Origin: an uncultured Christensenellaceae bacterium
GTDB lineage: Bacteria > Bacillota > Clostridia > Christensenellales > Borkfalkiaceae
Direction of reading: 5' to 3'
Assembly (NCBI GenBank): GCA_910586675.1
Contig: CAJUJO010000009.1
Coordinates: forward strand, 21,110 to 53,154
DNA length: 32,045 nt
Both the position numbers and the translations under genes were made by a program. The notes beneath the pieces are model-generated. The model saw nothing but the letters and a program-made list of their open reading frames with translations, did no database searches and was not told where the DNA came from. Of the stretch, positions 25,751 to 32,045 are shown one piece after another. Position 1 is the stretch's first letter, and each line of letters opens with the position of its first letter.

Positions 25751-25776
25751 AAAAAAGACTGATTAAAAAATCAGTC
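25751..25776 (-). terminator. Terminator-like hairpin between argB and argD
   Basis: On the minus strand GACTGATT, a TTTT loop and AATCAGTC make a perfect 8-bp stem followed at once by six T residues. The stem begins inside the last argB codons and includes the stop codon. The stem is AT-rich (three GC pairs), so it may terminate only part of the transcription passing from argB to argD. Confidence 0.6.
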
Positions 25777-26628
25777 GCCTTTTACAAACATCGTTCCCGA
25801 ACCTTCGTCCGAAAGCAATTCCAATAAAATAGAATGTTTCACCCGTCCGTCCGTAATGAACACACGGTTCACGCCGCGGCGGATCGCGTCTTTGCAACAA
25901 TTCACTTTGGGGATCATGCCCCCCGAAATAATGCCGTCCTTCACGAGGGAGGGAATATCAGACACGTACACCTTTTTGATAAGACTCTCCTCGTCGTCCT
26001 TATCCTTCAACAGCCCCTTGATGTCCGTCATGAGAATCAGGCTTTCCGCTTTAAGCGCGCCTGCAATTGCCGAGGCCGCCGTGTCCGCGTTTACGTTATA
26101 AATATTCCCCGCTTCGTCGTAACCGACGGTGGAAATCACGGGCAAATACCCCGCATTGAGCGCGTCTTCGATTACCTCCGTGCGGACGTCGGTAATTTTC
26201 CCCACAAAACCGAGCTCTTCGCTCTCCTTTTCGCAGAGGAGCATATTCCCGTCGATTCCGCAAAGCCCGATGGATTTCGCGCCCATTGCGCCGAGCATAT
26301 GTACGAGCGATTTATTTACCTTTCCCGCAAGAACCATACGGACGACTTCCGCCGTCTCCTCGTCGGTATAACGCAACCCGCCGACAAAACGGGATTCCAC
26401 GCCCATGCGTTTGAGCGTTTGAGAAATTTCGGGCCCGCCGCCGTGAACGAGAACGACTTTAATCCCCACAAAGCGCAAAAGCGTTAAATCTCGCATGACC
26501 GACCACTTGAAATCGTCGCCGAGCATCGCGTTCCCGCCGTACTTTATGACGAGGACTTTATTCTGATATTTCTCGATGTATGGCATCGCCTCCAAGAGAA
26601 ATTCCGCTTGTTGTTCCTTACCGATCAC
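25771..26628 (-). CDS. argB: Acetylglutamate kinase ArgB (GTG start)
   Basis: ArgB phosphorylates N-acetylglutamate. The 285-residue amino-acid-kinase-fold protein shows KYGGNAM (29-35), VLVHGGGPEIS, and ISGGMIPKV near the end. I chose GTG 26628: it overlaps the argJ stop as GTGA, has GGAG ten bases upstream, and begins the standard N-terminal segment. An upstream ATG at 26682 lies inside argJ. About 20 helical residues precede the first strand, as in arginine-inhibited hexameric kinases, and with ArgJ recycling the acetyl group, this kinase would be the expected feedback point. That last statement is inference. Confidence 0.95.
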   Translation of the reverse strand: MIGKEQQAEFLLEAMPYIEKYQNKVLVIKYGGNAMLGDDFKWSVMRDLTLLRFVGIKVVLVHGGGPEISQTLKRMGVESRFVGGLRYTDEETAEVVRMVLAGKVNKSLVHMLGAMGAKSIGLCGIDGNMLLCEKESEELGFVGKITDVRTEVIEDALNAGYLPVISTVGYDEAGNIYNVNADTAASAIAGALKAESLILMTDIKGLLKDKDDEESLIKKVYVSDIPSLVKDGIISGGMIPKVNCCKDAIRRGVNRVFITDGRVKHSILLELLSDEGSGTMFVKGD

Positions 26629-27839
26629 GTTCTGTAATCTCCGTTGATTTTCACATAGTCGTACGTGAGGTCGCACCCCCACGCCGTCGCGCCGTATCTG
26701 CCGTCGTTCAGCTGAACGTCAATGACGATTTCTTGTTCCGAAAGAACCTTTTTGGCGACCTCTTCGGAAAACTCTACGCCCATTCCGTTTTCGCACACGG
26801 TAACGCCGCCCGCCTTCGATCGGAAGGCGACGCCGATTTTCGTTACGTCGAGTTTTGCTCCGGAATAGCCCAAAGCGCAGAGCACGCGCCCCCAGTTGGC
26901 ATCCTGCCCGAACATCGCCGCTTTGAGCAGGTTGGAGTTTATCACGGACTTTGCTGCAAGCCGCGCGTCTTTTTTACTCTTTGCACCGCTCACTTTGCAT
27001 TCCAAAAGCTTTGTAGCGCCCTCGCCGTCCCGCGCTAAACAGCGGCACATCGCAGTCGTAACCGCGCGGAGCGCCTTGCAAAACGCTTTATAATCGGCAT
27101 TCGGGTAAGTAATTTCTTCATTGCCCGCAAGCCCGCTCGCCATAATGCACAACGTATCGTTGGTCGAAGTATCCCTATCCACGCTTAACATGTTGAGAGA
27201 CTCTTTGACGTCGGCACGCAAAGCTCTTTTCAGCATGTCGGGAGAAATTGCCGCATCCGTCGTAACGAACATGAGCATGGTCGCCATATTCGGGCATATC
27301 ATGCCGACGCCCTTGCAAATAGCGCCGATTCTGCACTCCTTGCCGCCGAGCGGAAAGGAAAAGGAAATCTCCTTTTTAACGGTGTCCGTCGTCATGATAG
27401 CTTCCGCCGCCGCAGTGCTGTTTTCTCCGAGCCCCGCGCAGAGTTCCGTCATTCCGTCCGCAATGGGTTGAAGGGATAACTTCTGCCCGATCACGCCCGT
27501 ACTCGCAACGACGACGTCGCCCGCCGCGATCCCCGTGTATTGCTCCACGAGCGCGCACATGCCTTTCGCGATTTCCACGCCGTCCGCATTGCAGGTATTC
27601 GCGTTTCCGCTGTTCACGATCACCGCCTGCGCGTAACCGTCCGCCACGTTCTTTTGCGTTACCAGAATGGGCGCGCCTTTCACGAGATTTGTCGTATATA
27701 CGCAAGCGACGGCGCAGCGTTTTTCCGCGACGATCAGCGCCAAATCCTTCTTGATTTTATTTTTACGGATTCCGCAGTGAACGCCGTTCGCCTTGAATCC
27801 TTTTGGCGCGCAAACGCCGCCGCTGATTTCTTTCACCAT
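26625..27839 (-). CDS. argJ: Bifunctional ornithine acetyltransferase/N-acetylglutamate synthase ArgJ
   Basis: ArgJ moves the acetyl group from N-acetylornithine to glutamate, which makes the pathway cyclic. The 404-residue precursor carries the self-cleavage site CPNMATMLMFVTTDA, where Thr187 would become the nucleophile of the beta chain. Other landmarks are SGNANTC and VASTGVIGQ. I chose ATG 27839, which begins the conserved domain. The TTG at 27887 in the same frame lies inside argC and coincides with a predicted -35 element. AAGGA lies at 27855-27851, rather far upstream. Whether it can also use acetyl-CoA cannot be told from the sequence. No separate argA or argE is in the window. Confidence 0.94.
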   Translation of the reverse strand: MVKEISGGVCAPKGFKANGVHCGIRKNKIKKDLALIVAEKRCAVACVYTTNLVKGAPILVTQKNVADGYAQAVIVNSGNANTCNADGVEIAKGMCALVEQYTGIAAGDVVVASTGVIGQKLSLQPIADGMTELCAGLGENSTAAAEAIMTTDTVKKEISFSFPLGGKECRIGAICKGVGMICPNMATMLMFVTTDAAISPDMLKRALRADVKESLNMLSVDRDTSTNDTLCIMASGLAGNEEITYPNADYKAFCKALRAVTTAMCRCLARDGEGATKLLECKVSGAKSKKDARLAAKSVINSNLLKAAMFGQDANWGRVLCALGYSGAKLDVTKIGVAFRSKAGGVTVCENGMGVEFSEEVAKKVLSEQEIVIDVQLNDGRYGATAWGCDLTYDYVKINGDYRT

Positions 27840-27858
27840 TTTTCGTACTATCCTTTTA

Positions 27859-27887
27859 ATTATATCACAAAGAAACGCTTTCGTCAA
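27859..27887 (-). promoter_or_regulatory. Internal promoter for argJ at the end of argC
   Basis: TTGACG (27887-27882), a 17-base spacer and a perfect TATAAT (27864-27859) lie on the minus strand, with the -35 and spacer inside the last argC codons and the -10 directly after its stop. Transcription would start near 27852, about 12 bases before argJ. Confidence 0.6.
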
Positions 27888-28788
27888 GTCCCAGCGCGAT
27901 ATTCATATTCTGAATTGCAGCGCCGGAAGCGCCTTTTCCGAGGTTATCGAAGCGCGCGGTCAGCAAAATCTGCTCTTCGTTTCCGTTTACGAATATTTGC
28001 ATGCGGTTGGTGTCATTTAACGCGTTCGCCGAAATAAACCCGCTCTCCGCCTTCACAACCTCTATAAATCGGCTTTCGCCGTATTTTTCTAAAAACAATC
28101 GGAATAAATCTTCCACCGATACCCGTTTTTTTAACAGAGACGCAAAGAGCGGAACATTTACCGTCATGCCGCATTCAAAGTCGCAGATATACGGATTGAA
28201 GATCGGCTTCCGTTGAAGGGAGCATTCCTTCATCATTTCGGGAATGTGCTTATGCGAAAGGTTCAACCCGTATAGACGGGGCGTGTCGAGTTCGGTCGGG
28301 CGATCCTGCGCGGCGTACTGCTCGATTGCCTTTTTTCCCGCTCCCGAATACCCGCTCATCGCATGGCAAACGAAGGGATAATCACCGCCCGCAATACCCG
28401 CTTCGACAAGAGGATACACAAGTGCGATAAACCCGCTTGCGTAACATCCGGGATTGGCGATTCGTTTCCCCGAAGCGATTGCCGCCCTGTGCCGTGCGGA
28501 AAGCTCGGGAAAGCCGTACGCCCACCCTTCCTCCGTTCGGTGCGCCGTAGAAGCGTCGATAATCACCGTATGCGGATTTTCCGCGAGGGAAACAGCTTCG
28601 CGCGCAGCCTCGTCGGGAAGGCACAAAAACACAACGTCCGCAGCATTGATCGCTTCCTTTCGCGCAGACAAATTCTTCCTTAAACTTTCGGAAAGCGAGA
28701 CGATTTGAACGTCGTCCCGCTTTTCCAGCCTTTCATATATGCGAAGCCCCGTCGTGCCCGCTTTTCCGTCGATAAATACTTTGACCAT
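27865..28788 (-). CDS. argC: N-acetyl-gamma-glutamyl-phosphate reductase ArgC (short, type 2)
   Basis: ArgC reduces N-acetylglutamyl phosphate to the semialdehyde with NADPH. At 307 residues it has the short type-2 form. The N terminus VFIDGKAGTTGLRIYERL replaces the usual GxxGYxG dinucleotide motif, as in that subfamily. The catalytic cysteine is in NPGCYASGF (C115), and FVCHAMSGYSGAGK and SHKHIPEM follow. It starts nine bases after argG with AGGG close to the ATG, and its 3' end contains a predicted promoter for argJ. Confidence 0.94.
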   Translation of the reverse strand: MVKVFIDGKAGTTGLRIYERLEKRDDVQIVSLSESLRKNLSARKEAINAADVVFLCLPDEAAREAVSLAENPHTVIIDASTAHRTEEGWAYGFPELSARHRAAIASGKRIANPGCYASGFIALVYPLVEAGIAGGDYPFVCHAMSGYSGAGKKAIEQYAAQDRPTELDTPRLYGLNLSHKHIPEMMKECSLQRKPIFNPYICDFECGMTVNVPLFASLLKKRVSVEDLFRLFLEKYGESRFIEVVKAESGFISANALNDTNRMQIFVNGNEEQILLTARFDNLGKGASGAAIQNMNIALGLDESVSL

Positions 28789-28797
28789 TCGCCCTAA

Positions 28798-30027
28798 TTA
28801 CTTTAACTTTTTCTGTTCGAGAAGCGCCTTTACTTTAATCGGCAAACCGAAAAGATTGATGAACCCTTCGGAATCCTTCTGCGAATACGCGCCGCCGTCG
28901 TCGTCAAACGTGGCGATATTTTCGCTGTAAAGGGAGTACGGCGAAGTAATTCCCGCCGCGGTAACGTTTCCTTTGTAAATCCTGAGCTTAACGTCGCCCG
29001 TAACCGTTTCCTGCGTCTTGGATACAAATGCGGAAAGTGCTTCGCGTAAGGGGGTAAACCATTGACCGTCGTATACCATTTCACCGAATTTTACCGCGAC
29101 GAGCTGCTTATAATGCATCGTCGCCTTATCGAGGCAGATGGTTTCGAGCTGCCTGTGCGCTTCGTAGAGGATGGTTCCGCCGGGCGTTTCGTATACTCCG
29201 CGCGACTTCATTCCGACAAGGCGGTTTTCCACCAAATCGGCAAGCCCCACGCCGTTTTCGCCGCCCACTTTATTGAGCGCTTCTATCATCTCCACCGCAC
29301 CGAGCTTCTTCCCGTCGAGCATCGTGGGGATTCCCTTTTCAAAATGAAGAGTGATATACGCAGGCTTATCGGGAGCCTGCATCGGCGAAACGCCAAGTTC
29401 GAGAAACCCCTCTTTTTCGTACAAGGGTTCCGATGCGGGATCTTCGAGATCAAGCCCCTCGTGTGAAAGATGCCAAAGGTTTTTATCTTTGGAATAATTG
29501 GTTTCGCGGTTTATCTTCAAAGGAATATGATGCGCTTCTGCGTATTCGATTTCCTCCTCGCGGCTCTTGATATCCCAGATACGCCAAGGCGCGATGATCT
29601 TCATTTCGGGGGCGAACGCCTTGATCGTCAGTTCAAACCGCACCTGATCGTTTCCCTTTCCCGTACAACCGTGGCAGATCGCATCCGCATTTTCTTTTTT
29701 CGCAATCTCGACAAGCGCCTTTGCGATAACGGGGCGCGCAAACGACGTTCCGAGAAGATACTTATCTTCGTAAACGGCACCCGCCTGCACGGTCGGAAAA
29801 ATGTAATCTTCCACAAATTCCTTTTTCAAATCGAGCACGTAAAGCTTGCTTGCCCCCGTCTTTTTCGCTTTTTCTTCCAGCCCGTCCAACTCGGTGCCCT
29901 GACCAACGTCGCCCGAAACGGCGACAACTTCGCAGTTGTCATAATTTTCTTTCAGCCACGGGATAATAATGGACGTATCCAATCCGCCCGAATAAGCGAG
30001 TACGACTTTTTTGATTTTCTTTTCCAT
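28798..30027 (-). CDS. argG: Argininosuccinate synthase ArgG
   Basis: ArgG condenses citrulline and aspartate with ATP. The 409-residue protein shows the PP-loop AYSGGLDTS (about 11-19), the family-specific CHGCTGKGNDQVRFE, and RETNYSKDKNLWHLSHEG. It is promoter-proximal, with AGGAAG upstream of ATG 30027 and a leader of about 25 bases. The partner lyase gene argH, which often follows argG, is absent here and must lie elsewhere. Confidence 0.97.
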   Translation of the reverse strand: MEKKIKKVVLAYSGGLDTSIIIPWLKENYDNCEVVAVSGDVGQGTELDGLEEKAKKTGASKLYVLDLKKEFVEDYIFPTVQAGAVYEDKYLLGTSFARPVIAKALVEIAKKENADAICHGCTGKGNDQVRFELTIKAFAPEMKIIAPWRIWDIKSREEEIEYAEAHHIPLKINRETNYSKDKNLWHLSHEGLDLEDPASEPLYEKEGFLELGVSPMQAPDKPAYITLHFEKGIPTMLDGKKLGAVEMIEALNKVGGENGVGLADLVENRLVGMKSRGVYETPGGTILYEAHRQLETICLDKATMHYKQLVAVKFGEMVYDGQWFTPLREALSAFVSKTQETVTGDVKLRIYKGNVTAAGITSPYSLYSENIATFDDDGGAYSQKDSEGFINLFGLPIKVKALLEQKKLK

Positions 30028-30058
30028 CTTTATTACTTCCTTTCTTCAATCATCGGTT

Positions 30059-30087
30059 ATTATACGCGCAAGGCGCGCGCAAGTCAA
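30059..30087 (-). promoter_or_regulatory. Promoter of the arg-car-dapF-thiI gene run, with a direct repeat in the spacer
   Basis: On the minus strand TTGACT (30087-30082), 17 bases and TATAAT (30064-30059) form a near-consensus promoter. Transcription should start near 30052. The spacer is GC-rich and holds an exact 8-base direct repeat, CGCGCAAG on the plus strand (30065-30072 and 30076-30083), with an 11-base period. Confidence 0.85.
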
Positions 30088-30174
30088 GCAATTCAACGGC
30101 AATAAAATAATATTTGTGTATATTTTTTAATTAATTACAATAAATATCATATTTTATGCGCATTTTATGAATAT
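30088..30174. other. AT-rich intergenic stretch upstream of argG with repeated ATTTTATG
   Basis: This 87-base gap carries ATTTTATG at 30151-30158 and 30162-30169 (11-base period, around the palindrome ATGCGCAT at 30156-30163). No coding potential or convincing GC-stem terminator for the upstream gene is visible. It may hold regulator-binding sites for the arginine promoter, about 65-120 bases upstream of its start, but no clear arginine-repressor box was found. Confidence 0.4.
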
Positions 30175-30630
30175 TTATAATTTTTCATGGATGCGGGGAT
30201 AAAAGTGTTCGATATCCCTTTCGGTGAACTGTTCTTCGGAATATTTGGAAAACAAAACACGGCGGTAAAAGGTAAATTTATCGCGCGAGTTCTGCGTCTG
30301 AAAGGTGCCGACAAACTTGTTTTTATACACCTTCATATCTACACAGCCGTTTTGCGCATCGTACGTAAAAGTCTTACGCTTGGTTCTTATATGCACGACC
30401 TCCTTGGTTACGTGCACTTCCAAAACGGCGCCCATGGAAACGCGCATTGCGTACAAACCGTATACGATGAGATAGAAAACAATCAATGCGGGAGAAATAA
30501 AATAAAACGCCGCATATCGGCTGAACATAAACACCAAACAGACCATGATCGCGGGAACGGCAATCACGCTGAATATTACGAACAGCTTTTTCATGATTCT
30601 TACGTACTTGACGACGCCCGCCTTCTCCAT
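30175..30630 (-). CDS. Small uncharacterised membrane protein (two helices plus soluble domain)
   Basis: I do not recognise this 151-residue protein. It has two hydrophobic segments (about 14-36 and 40-62) and a soluble C-terminal part (about 70-151) of strand-like segments with many basic and aromatic residues (RTKRKTFTYDAQNG, DKFTFYRRVLFSKYSEEQF). The plan (paired helices, then a PH-like domain) resembles the protein at 17926-18522, though sequence identity looks low. I chose ATG 30630, one base after the flavin-reductase stop, with GGGG upstream; the frame is open further upstream. It is the last gene of a three-gene run. No function is inferred. Confidence 0.72.
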   Translation of the reverse strand: MEKAGVVKYVRIMKKLFVIFSVIAVPAIMVCLVFMFSRYAAFYFISPALIVFYLIVYGLYAMRVSMGAVLEVHVTKEVVHIRTKRKTFTYDAQNGCVDMKVYKNKFVGTFQTQNSRDKFTFYRRVLFSKYSEEQFTERDIEHFYPRIHEKL

Positions 30631-30631
30631 C

Positions 30632-31189
30632 TCAGTTCCCCTTTGCGGTATAGCCGTAACTGCCGAGCTTTTCCGCCGTGGCGACGTAAGCACCGTTTAC
30701 ATACGCGGCGAGCAGCCCTTCGGGCAGAACAAGTTTTCCCTTTTCGTTCACGTAGGCTTCTTCGGCAATCACGTTAACGATTTCCCCGAAAAACACGGCA
30801 TGCGTGGGAAAGTCCACGCGCTTTATTACTCTGCATTCGAGGGAGGCGGGGCTTTCGCCGATATACGGACACGCAACCTTCACGCCCGCCCGCTTCGTAA
30901 GATTGCAAAGCGCAAATTTATCGGTATCCCGCCCCGATTTCACGCCGCATTTGTCCGTCGCCTCCACAAGCTCTTTGGAAACGAGATTGACGGTAAATTC
31001 CCCGGACTTTTCTATCAAATCGAACGAATGACGGGAATAACGAACGGAAATACTCACGATAGGCGGTTCGGAATTGACCGTACCCACCCAAGCGAGCGTT
31101 ATGATATTGGAATATTCTCCGCTTCCGCACGTAACCATAACGGCCGGCACAGGTGCGAGACAGGTCGTTGGTTTCAGATTCTTCTTCAT
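30632..31189 (-). CDS. Flavin reductase-like domain protein (flavoredoxin-type)
   Basis: The 185-residue protein resembles the FMN-binding flavin-reductase/flavoredoxin family: PAVMVTCGSGEYSNIITLAWVG near the N terminus, then PPIVSISVRYSRHSFDLIEKSGEFTVNL split across two strands (about 40-70), and FPTHAVFFGEIVNV later. Such proteins bind FMN and pass electrons to a partner that is usually not predictable. I chose ATG 31189, which overlaps the upstream thioesterase stop as ATGA; the longer open frame to 31339 lies within that gene. Its coupling to an acyl-ACP thioesterase suggests a link to lipid metabolism, but this is only positional. Confidence 0.85.
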   Translation of the reverse strand: MKKNLKPTTCLAPVPAVMVTCGSGEYSNIITLAWVGTVNSEPPIVSISVRYSRHSFDLIEKSGEFTVNLVSKELVEATDKCGVKSGRDTDKFALCNLTKRAGVKVACPYIGESPASLECRVIKRVDFPTHAVFFGEIVNVIAEEAYVNEKGKLVLPEGLLAAYVNGAYVATAEKLGSYGYTAKGN

Positions 31190-31929
31190 TCCGTTTCTCC
31201 TTCGAATACTATTTTGAATTGCGCGACGGTCTCGTTTTTGCAGCGCGCTTCGCATATCGAAAATTCCCCATAGTCGCAGCGGTACAGTACAAGCTCGTTT
31301 CCCTCTTTCGCCTGTTTTCCGTATGCAACCTGAAAGCATTTAACCATGCGGCAAGAAAGCTCGTCCGCCGTAAAACAATCGAGGAAAAAATCGGCGTACC
31401 GCGTATTATTGGCATGCATATAATGGTCGCAATGCCCGTTCCGCACGCTCATGCGGTAAACTTCCCGCGCATCGTCGCCAAGCTTGGGGATTTTCCATAC
31501 GGCTTCTACGATTTTATTCGGATTATAGGGGCACGCTTCATGCGCCTGCCCCAAACGTTCGGGCGGAAGGAGGGAAAAGTTCTCCAAATCGATCAAACAC
31601 CAACGGGACGATAAACGAGCGCAAACGCCCTCCTTGTCCTCCGCTAGGTACTGCCGCTCGAAAATAACATGTCGGGGCGGAAGAGGCCAGGTCGTAACGG
31701 TAAGCGCACTCCCTAAGCGCACGGGGCGCAAAAGCTCGCAATAGGTATTTACGATAATGAACGCCAGCTTCTTCGGCTTTAAGTCTTTGTAACCGAACCC
31801 CAGTTCGTCGGCGCTGTCCCCCGCCGCTTCCTGCGCGAAAGCCAGCAGAGCGGAAAGTTTCAACTCGTCCTTAAAATCGAAATCGGAATACCGCAAAGGA
31901 TACGTCTTTGTTAAAGAATATTCTTTCAT
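31186..31929 (-). CDS. Acyl-ACP thioesterase (FatA/FatB-like double hotdog)
   Basis: This family releases fatty acids from acyl carrier protein. The 247-residue product shows two hotdog repeats. The first begins at YPLRYSDFDFKDELKLSALL with the long central helix FAQEAAGDSADELG. The second begins near VRNGHCDHYMHANNTRYADF, which holds the D-x2-M-x-A-N-N type active-site region of bacterial FatA-like enzymes. Length is typical. Chain-length preference cannot be predicted. The start at 31929 has AAGGAAG just upstream, but that site lies between the -10 box and the expected transcription start (see promoter entry). It overlaps the downstream flavin-reductase gene by four bases. Confidence 0.88.
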   Translation of the reverse strand: MKEYSLTKTYPLRYSDFDFKDELKLSALLAFAQEAAGDSADELGFGYKDLKPKKLAFIIVNTYCELLRPVRLGSALTVTTWPLPPRHVIFERQYLAEDKEGVCARLSSRWCLIDLENFSLLPPERLGQAHEACPYNPNKIVEAVWKIPKLGDDAREVYRMSVRNGHCDHYMHANNTRYADFFLDCFTADELSCRMVKCFQVAYGKQAKEGNELVLYRCDYGEFSICEARCKNETVAQFKIVFEGETE

Positions 31930-31937
31930 GCTTCCTT

Positions 31938-31966
31938 ATTATATCACGGCAAAAACCGTTCGTCAA
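31938..31966 (-). promoter_or_regulatory. Promoter of the thioesterase gene, abutting the start codon
   Basis: TTGACG (31966-31961), 17 bases and a perfect TATAAT (31943-31938) lie on the minus strand. Only eight bases separate the -10 box from ATG 31929, so the transcript should begin at or next to the start codon. The spacer contains a small inverted repeat (ACGG...CCGT). Confidence 0.8.
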
Positions 31967-32000
31967 CAGGAAACGCGAAAACCGCACCGCAAATAATAAT

Positions 32001-32042
32001 CCACCCGCGTAGCGGGTGGTATTTCATTTTCGGGCATAGCCC
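32001..32042. repeat. Two adjacent hairpins at the window edge (possible mobile-element end or terminator)
   Basis: CCACCCGC-GTA-GCGGGTGG (32001-32019) is a perfect 8-bp stem with a 3-base loop, followed by GGGC-ATA-GCCC (32032-32042), a 4-bp stem. Successive GC-rich hairpins with tiny loops flanked by AT-rich sequence resemble subterminal structures of IS200/IS605-type elements or a dispersed palindromic repeat. The stretch is cut by the window end, so its identity is open. Confidence 0.5.
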
Positions 32043-32045
32043 TAA

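Noticed and set aside
30167..30180. ATGAATATTTATAA as an arginine-repressor box
   Set aside because: Only one half-site resembles the known box; the second half does not match, and it overlaps the end of the upstream gene.
31190..31339. Longer start for the flavin reductase-like gene at 31339
   Set aside because: The additional 50 residues lie in the thioesterase coding region and have no family resemblance; ATG 31189 is coupled to the thioesterase stop.

Overview
The window reads as a compact chromosomal segment from a member of the Bacillota, most likely a clostridial lineage. This rests on the miaB-mutS-mutL-miaA-YnbB-type gene order, sigma-A-like promoters (TTGACN-17 bp-TATAAT), purine-rich Shine-Dalgarno sites and a PotD lipoprotein with a Gram-positive-style lipobox. 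A more precise placement (for example Christensenellales-like) would be a guess. Coding density is very high. No tRNA, rRNA, CRISPR array, phage gene or transposase gene was seen, and no gene-free stretch exceeds 300 bases.

Layout. (1) 44-5347, plus strand: a promoter, an HTH-cupin regulator and a potABCD polyamine importer with ATGA-type overlaps, closed by a perfect palindromic terminator (5349-5384). (2) 5393-13348, minus strand: promoter-miaB-mutS-mutL-miaA-YnbB-like PLP enzyme, which pairs tRNA A37 modification with mismatch repair and converges on the same terminator. (3) 13463-15646, plus strand: a bifunctional class A penicillin-binding protein. (4) 15643-30027, minus strand: a 14.4 kb run argG-argC-argJ-argB-argD-argF-carA-carB::dapF-membrane protein-cysteine desulfurase-thiI. 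Together these genes make carbamoyl phosphate, ornithine and argininosuccinate, then supply sulfur for tRNA thiolation. argH and an arginine repressor gene are not in the window. (5) 30175-31929, minus strand: acyl-ACP thioesterase, flavin reductase-like protein and a small membrane protein behind their own promoter. (6) 32001-32042: two adjacent hairpins at the right edge.

The most notable item is the single 1351-codon ORF joining a complete carbamoyl-phosphate synthase large subunit to a diaminopimelate epimerase domain. In that domain the first of the two catalytic cysteines is replaced by alanine, while the other active-site motifs are kept. Further points of interest are a PotA with a tandemly duplicated C-terminal regulatory domain, a PotD with a lipobox at one end and a transmembrane helix at the other, a terminator-like hairpin between argB and argD, a promoter inside the end of argC, a one-turn direct repeat inside the argG promoter spacer, and a consensus promoter so close to the thioesterase start that its mRNA should be leaderless or nearly so.

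All calls come from reading the sequence and from family knowledge. No database search or alignment program was run.
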